7,990 nucleotides of DNA from Acidobacteriaceae bacterium (GTDB lineage: Bacteria > Acidobacteriota > Terriglobia > Terriglobales > Acidobacteriaceae), in contig PLUJ01000331.1 in NCBI GenBank assembly GCA_003165455.1, positions 1-7,990 on the forward strand. The letters are read 5' to 3'. A program made the translations under genes and the position numbers. Positions within the stretch are counted from its first letter, which is position 1. Each line of letters opens with the position of its first letter. This document shows, one piece after another, positions 1 to 6,033 of this stretch. The notes beneath the pieces were generated by a model that was given only the letters and a program-made list of their open reading frames with translations, had not been told where the DNA came from and did not search any database.

Positions 1-369
1 CGCAAGAAAAACATGATCGTCACCGAAGAGGGCAAGAACATTTATCCCGAGGATATTGAGACGGTTTTCGACGGCTTGCCCGTGAAGGAGTACTGCGTGT
101 TCAGGGCGAACTACGTGTGGCCGCAAAAGGAATTGGGGCGGGAGATGCTGGTCATGGCGGTGCGACTGGAACAGAATCAACGCTTCGACAGCGCGCTGCT
201 GGGAGAGATCGTGACCCGCAACCGGCGTTTGCCGGACTTCAAGCGCGTGGGTGGGTACGTCATCTGCGAGAAAGACTTTCCACGGACGGCGTCGATGAAG
301 GTCAAGCGGCAACAACTGGGGGAAGAGATCGGAAAGAAGTTAGAGCGAGGAGCGGTGGTGACGCTGTGA
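1..369 (+). CDS. Acyl-CoA synthetase / AMP-dependent ligase, C-terminal end (5' truncated by window)
   Basis: The reading frame is open from base 1 and ends in TGA at 367-369, giving the last 122 residues. These form the small mobile C-terminal subdomain of ANL-superfamily adenylating enzymes, which activate a carboxylic acid, usually a fatty acid, to an acyl-AMP and then to a thioester. The hinge (A8) region is visible at the very start (RKKNMIVTEEGKNIYPEDIE), typical of long-chain acyl-CoA synthetases. The A10 motif follows at codons 94-103 (PRTASMKVKR), with the catalytic lysine at codon 100 (298-300). In most family members the residue before this lysine is glycine; here it is methionine. 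The substrate-binding N-terminal domain lies outside the window, so chain-length preference cannot be judged, and a CoA-independent acyl-AMP ligase is possible. The stop overlaps the start of the lipid kinase downstream, which suggests a lipid-metabolism operon. Confidence 0.85.
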   Translation, partial: RKKNMIVTEEGKNIYPEDIETVFDGLPVKEYCVFRANYVWPQKELGREMLVMAVRLEQNQRFDSALLGEIVTRNRRLPDFKRVGGYVICEKDFPRTASMKVKRQQLGEEIGKKLERGAVVTL

Positions 370-1274
370 AGGATCGCCCGCCGTACCTGGCGATCGTGAA
401 TCCGGCGGCGGGTGGAGGGCGCACTCGGAAAATGCTGGAGCCGGCTTTGCAACGACTGCGAGCCGCCGGTATTGTGGTCGATGTGGCGGAGACAAGCGGG
501 CCGGGGGACGCGACAAGGATCGCACGCGAGGCCTACGCGCTAGGGCGCAGAAAATTTATTGCGGTCGGTGGGGACGGGACTTCGTACGAGGTGGTGAACG
601 GCTTTTTTCCGGAGGCAGCCGCGAACGAGCGGCCGACGCTTGCGTTTCTGCCCCTTGGAACCGGCAATTCGTTTCTGCGGGACTTCAGCGACCGAGGAGT
701 GGAGCATGCGATTGACTCACTGATTTCGCAGCGGAGTTCCAATTGCGATGTGCTGCGCTTGCGGCACCGAGGCGGAACGATTCACTACATCAATCTGTTA
801 AGCGTGGGATTTCCGGCGGACGTGGCGACGCTGCGGGCGCGCCGATTCAGCGGTCGCGGGGAGTTGGGCTACGTCATTTCAATTTTCCTGGGACTTGCGC
901 GGTTGCAACGGCGGCCGTTTCCCGTACGCACTGACGGAGAGGAGGATTTCGATCGACGGAGTTGTTTGTTTCTCACTTTCAACAACAGTAAATTTACCGG
1001 CGGCACAATGATGATTGCGCCGAAAGCGGAAGTGAGCAGTGGAACGATCGAATATGTTCGCTGGGGACCGATTGGGAGAGTCGGACTGATCCGCAACTTG
1101 CCTCGGCTGTACGATGGCACGCACATTGAGCATCCTATGGCTGAGAGAAAAGCTGTGAGGCGCGTGGAGTTCGATTTGGCCGATCCGGTCGATGTGATGG
1201 TAGATGGAGAAGTGCTGACGCTTCATTGCGAAGAATTGGATGTGTTGCCGGGGGTGTTAGACGTAGTAGCTTGA
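366..1274 (+). CDS. Diacylglycerol/sphingosine-type lipid kinase (DagK/YegS family)
   Basis: 302 residues starting at GTG 366, which overlaps the upstream stop as GTGA. A GAGGAG lies at 347-352, about 13 nt upstream. The frame is open further upstream, but that part shadows the acyl-CoA synthetase, and homology begins right after this GTG. The family transfers the ATP gamma-phosphate to diacylglycerol or a related lipid at the inner face of the membrane. Hallmarks seen: NPAAGGG near residues 12-18; the nucleotide-binding GGDGT at 68-72, followed by a helix (EVVNG); PLGTGNS at 96-102, where many homologues have LGTGND; and the C-terminal DGE at 280-282, typical of the beta-sandwich domain. There is no signal peptide or membrane helix, as expected for a peripheral cytoplasmic enzyme. 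The length is normal. Coupling to an acyl-activating enzyme fits phospholipid synthesis or recycling. The exact lipid substrate cannot be told from the sequence. Confidence 0.9.
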   Translation: MKDRPPYLAIVNPAAGGGRTRKMLEPALQRLRAAGIVVDVAETSGPGDATRIAREAYALGRRKFIAVGGDGTSYEVVNGFFPEAAANERPTLAFLPLGTGNSFLRDFSDRGVEHAIDSLISQRSSNCDVLRLRHRGGTIHYINLLSVGFPADVATLRARRFSGRGELGYVISIFLGLARLQRRPFPVRTDGEEDFDRRSCLFLTFNNSKFTGGTMMIAPKAEVSSGTIEYVRWGPIGRVGLIRNLPRLYDGTHIEHPMAERKAVRRVEFDLADPVDVMVDGEVLTLHCEELDVLPGVLDVVA

Positions 1275-1279
1275 GAGCG

Positions 1280-1288
1280 TGATATAAA
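1280..1288 (+). promoter_or_regulatory. Extended -10 promoter for the trx-vkor-esterase-GT run
   Basis: In the 37-bp gap after the lipid kinase there is TG-A-TATAAA, a good extended -10 element (TGnTATAAT). No convincing -35 box is present at 16-18 bp spacing, which extended -10 promoters can tolerate. Transcription would start near 1295, about 17 nt before the ATG at 1312, leaving just enough leader for the ribosome site GGAAGGG at 1301-1307. Read-through from the lipid kinase is also possible. Confidence 0.4.
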
Positions 1289-1311
1289 AGTTGATCGGGC
1301 GGAAGGGAATT

Positions 1312-1737
1312 ATGTCTGAAAAGCGTCGTCAACAGCAGAAAATGCGTGTGAAAGAACCTGAACCGATCGTTCCGTCCCGAAAGATGCTGGTGTGGAGCGG
1401 GATAATTTTATTGTTTGTGCTGGCGTATGCCGGAGGATGGTATTACAAGAACCACAAATATGATGGGTTTGCGAAGTGCCTTGCTTCGAAGCAGGCGAAG
1501 ATGTATGGACTTTATTGGTGCCCGCACTGCGCTGAACAAAAGGAAATGTTTGGGAAAGCTTTCCGGTATGTGCCCTACGTAGAGTGCGCCATCAAGGGAA
1601 CTCGAGCGTTGACTCCGGAGTGTGCGGCCGCGGGAATAAAACTGTTTCCAAGTTGGCAGTTCGGTACGAATCCTCCAAAGGAAGGCGTATTCCCGATGGA
1701 GGAGCTCTCGGATAAAACTGGGTGCCCTCTGCCGTGA
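1312..1737 (+). CDS. Membrane-anchored thioredoxin-like protein, VKOR partner
   Basis: 141 residues. ATG 1312 is chosen because GGAAGGG sits 4 nt upstream; the frame also has a TTG at 1291 without a ribosome site. A basic N-terminus (residues 1-24) precedes one membrane helix (about 25-44), placing the rest on the outer face of the membrane. The soluble part resembles the thioredoxin domain fused to VKOR in cyanobacteria and other bacteria: a conserved FAKCL segment at 53-57, MYGLYW leading into the redox motif C70-P-H-C73, and a cis-proline loop LFPSW with P113. Four further cysteines (56, 92, 104, 138) are present; 92 and 104 could form a second disulfide. It should oxidise exported proteins and be re-oxidised by the VKOR protein encoded immediately downstream, with which it overlaps. 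It is short for a thioredoxin fold and could be a glutaredoxin-like variant. The active-site assignment is firm; the partner is inferred from position and known fusions. Confidence 0.85.
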   Translation: MSEKRRQQQKMRVKEPEPIVPSRKMLVWSGIILLFVLAYAGGWYYKNHKYDGFAKCLASKQAKMYGLYWCPHCAEQKEMFGKAFRYVPYVECAIKGTRALTPECAAAGIKLFPSWQFGTNPPKEGVFPMEELSDKTGCPLP

Positions 1738-2207
1738 AGGCGATCCCGGCACAATCTGAAACCGGCCTTCCCCGGAATATCGAGCGAAGTCTGTTTATAG
1801 CGATCGCGATTCTTGCGATCGCTGGAATTGCTGTTTCCGCAGTATCTCTGCAAAGGCATTATGCCAAGTCCGCCTCGGCGTTTTGCGATATTGGAGAAAA
1901 ATTCAACTGTGACATTGTGAACCGCAGCGAATATTCGAGCATCATGGGGATTCCAGTTGCCGGTATTGGTGTAGCAGGATATGGAGTGCTGCTGGCGCTC
2001 GCGACAATCTACCGCTCGCGGAGGGAAACCGCGCTGCGATTGCTGGCTGCTTCTGGTGCGGGCATGGCTTTCGCACTCTATCTTACCTACGTGGAAGGAT
2101 CTGTCCTTGATACCTGGTGCATTTTGTGTTTAACGTCGCTGGTTTTGATTACGATAATCACGATTCTTGCATCTATTCTTCAGCTGCGTGCGGGACGAAT
2201 CGGCTAA
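1734..2207 (+). CDS. VKOR-family membrane disulfide oxidase (vitamin K epoxide reductase homologue)
   Basis: 157 residues from GTG 1734, which overlaps the stop of the thioredoxin gene as GTGA, the same arrangement as at the lipid kinase. An in-frame GTG at 1722 would add four residues; neither has a well-spaced ribosome site (GGAGGAG at 1698-1704 is too far), so translation is probably coupled. Four membrane helices are apparent (about 18-40, 76-93, 102-120, 126-149). All four VKOR cysteines are present: the loop pair C51 and C59, and the active-site pair C129-I-L-C132 at the start of the last helix. The conserved serine after the loop pair is S65 (VNRSEYSSIMGIP). Bacterial VKOR passes electrons from a thioredoxin-like partner to a membrane quinone, replacing DsbB. 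In many bacteria the Trx domain is fused to the C-terminus; here it is a separate upstream gene. Family assignment is confident; the quinone type is unknown. Confidence 0.9.
   Translation: MKAIPAQSETGLPRNIERSLFIAIAILAIAGIAVSAVSLQRHYAKSASAFCDIGEKFNCDIVNRSEYSSIMGIPVAGIGVAGYGVLLALATIYRSRRETALRLLAASGAGMAFALYLTYVEGSVLDTWCILCLTSLVLITIITILASILQLRAGRIG
1799..1823. repeat. Perfect inverted repeat, 9-bp arms, within start of the VKOR gene
   Basis: AGCGATCGC at 1799-1807 is the exact reverse complement of GCGATCGCT at 1815-1823, with a 7-nt spacer. Each arm contains the self-palindromic octamer GCGATCGC. The DNA lies at codons 22-30 of the VKOR gene and encodes an Ala-Ile repeat in the first membrane helix, so it may be a by-product of repeated alanine-isoleucine codons. 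The transcript could nevertheless form a stable 9-bp hairpin. Confidence 0.7.
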
Positions 2208-2217
2208 AGATCTCCCG

Positions 2218-3066
2218 ATGACAGGAATCGACAATATAGAAACAGCCGGCAATCTTCCTGAACCGATCCGGGCAGGCGGTGCAGTCGGGGATTTACGCCT
2301 GCATGAATTCCGCAGTCGAATATTTCGAAATACTCGTTTCCTGCGCGTGTGGCTGCCTCCGGGATATGAAGAGGAAGAGAACGCCGGGAAGTATTATCCC
2401 ATTCTGTATCTGAACGATGGGCAGAATCTTTTCGAGTCGATTTCCGCTTTTGGGGGGGTGGAGTGGGGAGTGGACGAAACTGCCGACCGGTTGATCCGCG
2501 AAGGAGTTATTCCTCCGCTGATAATCGTGGGCATCGACCATGCGGGCAAGGAGCGGATGCGAGAGTATTCTCCCTATCGCTCGTTAAGTCCGAAAATGTT
2601 GCGGGCAAGAGGGCGCGATTACCCGGAATTCCTTATGAAGGAAGTCATGCCCTTCATCGAATCTACGTACCGCGTCGCTACCAGCCCTGAAAATACAGGG
2701 TTGGGAGGATCGTCTTTGGGAGCGCTGATCGCGCTTTATACCGTAATCTCTCAGCCTGGAGTGTTTGGGCGCCTGCTGATTGAAAGCCCCTCATTGTGGG
2801 TAGCGAGCCGTCAGTCGATTAAGGATAGCCGACCGGTGAGAATTTGGCCGGAGAGAATTTTTCTGGCAGCGGGAACCGCCGAGGCTGGAAATGCGGAGCG
2901 CAGCCGCAGCATGGTGGACGATGTGCGAGAACTTTCGGCAATCATCCGACGCGCGGTGTTGAGCGAAAAGCGGCTACGCTTGGTAATCAAGAATGGAGCG
3001 GGGCATACGGAGTCGGCATGGGCCGAGCGATTTCCGGAGGCGCTGGAGTTTTTGTTTGGGGAATAG
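2218..3066 (+). CDS. Esterase-D-type alpha/beta hydrolase (enterochelin esterase-like)
   Basis: 282 residues from ATG 2218, 10 nt after the VKOR stop. The frame opens upstream at a TTG (2167), but that part would overlap the VKOR gene and has no ribosome site; the site before ATG 2218 is also weak, suggesting coupled translation. The protein matches the putative esterase family (Pfam Esterase, PF00756) that includes Fes, esterase D and mycolyl transferases: VWLPPGY at 44-50, YPILYLNDGQNLF at 60-72, a glycine-rich turn, and the nucleophile elbow G164-S-S-L-G168 with Ser166. His263 in GAGHTESAW is the likely catalytic histidine. The acidic member is not obvious; E238 in the GTAEAGN region is a candidate. 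No signal peptide or membrane segment is visible, so it is probably cytoplasmic. The substrate is unknown. Its place between disulfide and glycosyltransferase genes hints at an envelope or glycan role, but that is inference. An uninterrupted G7 tract occurs at 2452-2458. Confidence 0.8.
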   Translation: MTGIDNIETAGNLPEPIRAGGAVGDLRLHEFRSRIFRNTRFLRVWLPPGYEEEENAGKYYPILYLNDGQNLFESISAFGGVEWGVDETADRLIREGVIPPLIIVGIDHAGKERMREYSPYRSLSPKMLRARGRDYPEFLMKEVMPFIESTYRVATSPENTGLGGSSLGALIALYTVISQPGVFGRLLIESPSLWVASRQSIKDSRPVRIWPERIFLAAGTAEAGNAERSRSMVDDVRELSAIIRRAVLSEKRLRLVIKNGAGHTESAWAERFPEALEFLFGE

Positions 3067-3116
3067 AAATCAATACGGAGCGAACGCAGCGCGAAATTGT
3101 GGCGAGGAAAGAGACG

Positions 3117-4340
3117 ATGTCGCGCTGGCTCCGAAACCCGATAAGAATTGTCGTTATCGCATGCCTGTTGCGAATCGGAGTGGTTGGAGCATTCTTCACG
3201 CATAACAAGTTTTCGTGGGGTTTGAATGAACTGGCAGAAATTGCCCGTGCGTTAGTTGAGGGACGTGGATTTTCTTCCGCATTTCACGGTGCGTCTGGCG
3301 CCACCGCCTGGTTTGCTCCAGCTTATCCCGCTTTGCTGGCTTTGATTTTTCGCATCTTCGGCGTAGAAACGCAAGCTTCAGCAATTGTAGTGGTCCTGCT
3401 CAATGTGATTTTCGCATCCCTAACCGCCTGGGTACTGATTGAGTTGGGCAGGAAACAATTCAACGAAACAGCGGGAGTGGTCGCGGGATGGGCCTGGGCA
3501 GTCGCGCCTCCACTTTTGTTCATGCCCTGGCTGCCATGGGAGACGTGCCTGTCAGGGCTGGCCTTCGCCTTCAGTCTTATGACCACACTTGCGCTAAGCG
3601 CGAGTTCCAGTGCGCCCTTATGGGCATGGTGTGGCGCGACCTGGGGAATTACAGCGCTGATAAATCCGGCGATCCTGGCGTCTTTCCCGGCCATGGCCTT
3701 GTGTATTGTAGTTCGCACTCGCCATTGGAAGGGAGCTTTCATCATGACCGCGGTTTGTATGCTTTGCATTTTGCCGTGGACTGTCCGAAATTACTTGATG
3801 TTTAAGCACATTGTGCCCGTGCGAAGTAATTTGTGGCCGGAGCTATATTTCGGAAACGTTGATTTCTCTCTTCACCCTTTAGGTTCAAGCATGCTTTATC
3901 AACGGGAAGGAGAAAGCTTATTCGTCGAAGATATGAAAGGACGAGCTCTCAATTTTGTGCGCTCAAACCCCGGTGCTTTCTATCGGCGTACGGAACAGCG
4001 GGTGGTTGCGTTCTGGGCACAGCCCTCGCAACTCTGGCCTTATCCCTGGCTCCTTTTTCTGATGACCTGCGGCGGAGTTGTCGAGAGTATGAGGCGTGGC
4101 AAACGATGGCCTGAATTTCTCTCGGTTCTATTGTTTTATCCGCTGACATATTATGTTACGCACGCATTTGCACGGTTCCGCTATCCGATCGAGCCGCTTA
4201 TGTATGCGCTGGCTGCGTACTTTATCTGCGAATTGGTTGCCTGCGGACAAAGGTGGCGAGCGCAGTCGGGGACCAAGCCTAGTGGGATGGAGAAGCCGAG
4301 GTATAAGGCTCCAGGCGTGGCGATGCGGGGTCGCCGTTGA
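3117..4340 (+). CDS. Polytopic membrane protein, GT39/GT-C glycosyltransferase-like
   Basis: 407 residues from ATG 3117, with a purine-rich site GAGGAAAGAG at 3104-3113. The frame continues upstream to 2844, but that stretch shadows the esterase. There are roughly eight to ten hydrophobic helices. The first outer loop reads NELAEIARALVEGRGF (37-52), then TAWFAPAYP at 63-71, a pattern shared by GT39-like (dolichyl-phosphate-mannose mannosyltransferase-related) bacterial proteins, where an acidic residue in this loop (E38 or E41 here) serves in catalysis. A late loop carries the conserved HAFARFRYPIEPL (349-361). Such enzymes take a sugar from a polyprenyl-phosphate donor and transfer it to protein or lipid on the outer face of the membrane. 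The hydrophilic C-terminus (378-407) is basic. It is probably cotranscribed with the esterase 50 bp upstream. Its 3' end overlaps the convergent gene. Donor and acceptor are unknown. Confidence 0.75.
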   Translation: MSRWLRNPIRIVVIACLLRIGVVGAFFTHNKFSWGLNELAEIARALVEGRGFSSAFHGASGATAWFAPAYPALLALIFRIFGVETQASAIVVVLLNVIFASLTAWVLIELGRKQFNETAGVVAGWAWAVAPPLLFMPWLPWETCLSGLAFAFSLMTTLALSASSSAPLWAWCGATWGITALINPAILASFPAMALCIVVRTRHWKGAFIMTAVCMLCILPWTVRNYLMFKHIVPVRSNLWPELYFGNVDFSLHPLGSSMLYQREGESLFVEDMKGRALNFVRSNPGAFYRRTEQRVVAFWAQPSQLWPYPWLLFLMTCGGVVESMRRGKRWPEFLSVLLFYPLTYYVTHAFARFRYPIEPLMYALAAYFICELVACGQRWRAQSGTKPSGMEKPRYKAPGVAMRGRR

Positions 4341-6003
4341 GCGACCACACGTGTCGATCGTGAAAGTAGCTCAATAGCTCCTGATTTTGCTTCTCTCCCA
4401 TGTCTCGAGCCCAAACAATCTTCGCGGCATCAACATCGGCCGCATTGTAGACCCACTCGTGGTCGACATTGTGTTGCGTTCCGTAAGCTGGTTGATAACG
4501 AACTAAAATCAGATGCTGACCAGGCTCGCGGTCGAGCTGCCGGATGATTGCGGCACGATCCAAGTTTCCCCGCGGCCAGGCGGGTTCTATCGAGACGTGA
4601 GCAGTTGCGGCCACCAAGCGCAAGAGAATCATGGCGCCACAGACCACCACGATCATGCGAATCGCGGCCGTTCCCTGAGATGAGTGGCGACCTTTCCACA
4701 CACGAATGTGCCGCATGCATTGCAGGAGCAGCAAGTAGAGTAGCGCCGTAGCAGGAGAGAAATAGTGAGGAAGAGTCCAGGTTTGCAGGGCAAGACCCAC
4801 CACGAATACGGCCAGCACCGCCAAAGGAAAGCGCATGCGACGGTCGCGAAATATTAATGGAAACGCGAGTAACGGAAAAGATAAGGCCGGCCCAAGATAA
4901 AACTGCCAGAGCCCAAGCAGCTTTTCGCCAGTGCGATGGAGCGCTCCGGCCAATGAACGGTTCTCCTCGAATTGAGCTAGTTCCCATCGATAGAAGTCCC
5001 GCATAACTTCGTGGTGATAGGAAAGTTCGGGACGAGGTTTCTGCCAGAGGAAGTACGGAGCCGTCGCATAGGTTCCTCGGTTGACTTGATACGTCATCCG
5101 GAAAGGATTGCCTGTGACCCTCCAGTAGTAGTAGCCGGTCGCCAGAGCTCCACAGCCCAGTATTATTAACAACGGCAACACTATCCGAAGGAGCGCGAGC
5201 TTGACCGGTGGCCGTTTCTTTCCGATTAACCACCACAGCATTGCCGCAGTCACGGGCAAGCCAAAAACAAATCCTTCATAGGGGCGGCTGTTGGCCAGAA
5301 TTACGAAGCCCAGTCCCATAAGCACGGAATCACGAACCCGAATACGCCGGTGCAGACGTGGCCACGCGCCAAGAACCAGTGCGCCGCCCAAGGCGGCTAC
5401 CGAGGCACACCAATACGTGTTCATCCAGTAGCTGAGGATCCCGAGACGCAAAACTGCCAATGCAGCTCCCAGCAGAGCCCAAGGCGGAGGCAACCAAGCC
5501 TGCAGCATCCAGCACAAGGTTGAGCACATGAGTGCCGTGATCAGAAGTTGTCCGATCCAGGGATTTCCCAGCAACTCACCTGCGGCCAGGACAAGGCCCT
5601 CGGCCGGGGGATACATCGACATGTACGTGGGTTTCTGGATGATGTGGAAGCTTTCAAAGTGAACCCACATGGGGTGGGTTGGATTGGTGAGCCTGCCGTG
5701 CGCGAAGGTGTCGCCCGCGAGCAGATAGCTGAACTCGTCATTGAAGCGGGGTTGGGGAACACCCAGAATGGGGATGAGACCCATCCGGATCACGATCGTG
5801 CTAAGGCCCACGACCAGTACGGCAAGATGTTTCCGTCTCGCAAGTGTCGCGAAGGCTAGTTCGAGTCGATGGAAACTTTGAGGCTTAACGTTGCGGCGGG
5901 CACCTGTGGAATGAAGCAGAATCAGCACTGCCGCGCCCAGCATGAGAATCAGCTCGATTAGCGCCAACAGATACGGAGCTGATTCCCGATATAAATTCTG
6001 CAT
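4279..6003 (-). CDS. Large polytopic membrane protein, GT-C glycosyltransferase-like
   Basis: 574 residues from ATG at 6003-6001 to TAG at 4281-4279. No clear ribosome site precedes the start; the gene lies 30 bp behind the phosphofructokinase stop and is probably translated by coupling. Many hydrophobic helices span about residues 10-465, followed by a soluble C-terminal part of about 110 residues. The first long loop after helix two contains FNDEFSYLLAGDTFAHGRL (87-105), with adjacent D89-E90, matching the acidic pair of GT-C enzymes in the first outer loop. MYPPAEGLVLAAG (130-142) and NPFRMTYQVNRGTYATAP (299-316) are further recognisable blocks that I associate with uncharacterised membrane proteins. 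It differs clearly from the plus-strand GT39-like protein in length and motifs, so it is not a tandem duplicate. It likely transfers a sugar from a lipid-linked donor at the outer face. The last 21 residues are encoded antisense to the neighbouring gene. Confidence 0.7.
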   Translation of the reverse strand: MQNLYRESAPYLLALIELILMLGAAVLILLHSTGARRNVKPQSFHRLELAFATLARRKHLAVLVVGLSTIVIRMGLIPILGVPQPRFNDEFSYLLAGDTFAHGRLTNPTHPMWVHFESFHIIQKPTYMSMYPPAEGLVLAAGELLGNPWIGQLLITALMCSTLCWMLQAWLPPPWALLGAALAVLRLGILSYWMNTYWCASVAALGGALVLGAWPRLHRRIRVRDSVLMGLGFVILANSRPYEGFVFGLPVTAAMLWWLIGKKRPPVKLALLRIVLPLLIILGCGALATGYYYWRVTGNPFRMTYQVNRGTYATAPYFLWQKPRPELSYHHEVMRDFYRWELAQFEENRSLAGALHRTGEKLLGLWQFYLGPALSFPLLAFPLIFRDRRMRFPLAVLAVFVVGLALQTWTLPHYFSPATALLYLLLLQCMRHIRVWKGRHSSQGTAAIRMIVVVCGAMILLRLVAATAHVSIEPAWPRGNLDRAAIIRQLDREPGQHLILVRYQPAYGTQHNVDHEWVYNAADVDAAKIVWARDMGEKQNQELLSYFHDRHVWSLNGDPASPRLEPYTSASPSH

Positions 6004-6007
6004 CGTG

Positions 6008-6022
6008 AGAGTGTCGAACTCT
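6008..6022 (-). repeat. Small inverted repeat between phosphofructokinase and GT-C genes
   Basis: In the 30-bp gap between the two minus-strand genes the transcript reads AGAGT-TCGAC-ACTCT, a 5-bp stem with a 5-nt loop ending four nt before the GT-C start codon. There is no T-run, so it is not a standard terminator. It occupies the place where a ribosome binding site would be. A stem this short is weak and may be fortuitous. Confidence 0.3.
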
Positions 6023-6033
6023 TAGCGGTTCAC

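Noticed and set aside
117..365. Upstream extension of the lipid kinase frame
   Set aside because: It overlaps the acyl-CoA synthetase end in another frame and does not resemble kinase sequence; NPxxG homology starts just after GTG 366.
1357..2268. 12-bp direct repeat CCTGAACCGATC at 1357-1368 and 2257-2268, exactly 900 bp apart
   Set aside because: A repeat of this length is expected about once or twice by chance in 8 kb; both copies encode Pro-Glu-Pro-Ile in unrelated proteins and there are no flanking signs of mobility.
2844..3116. Upstream extension of the plus-strand GT39-like gene
   Set aside because: The open frame here shadows the 3' part of the esterase; the product is low-complexity and the good ribosome site plus ATG at 3117 fit the first membrane helix.
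4430..5236. Long minus-strand reading frame of 268 codons in another frame
   Set aside because: It lies wholly inside the 574-residue GT-C gene on the same strand. Its product is rich in Ser/Arg with no membrane pattern or motif, while the overlapping frame has clear helices and GT-C blocks.
3117..6003. Two neighbouring membrane glycosyltransferase-like genes as a duplicated inverted pair
   Set aside because: They differ in length (407 versus 574 residues), in the first-loop motif and in the C-terminal domain; no shared nucleotide blocks were seen.
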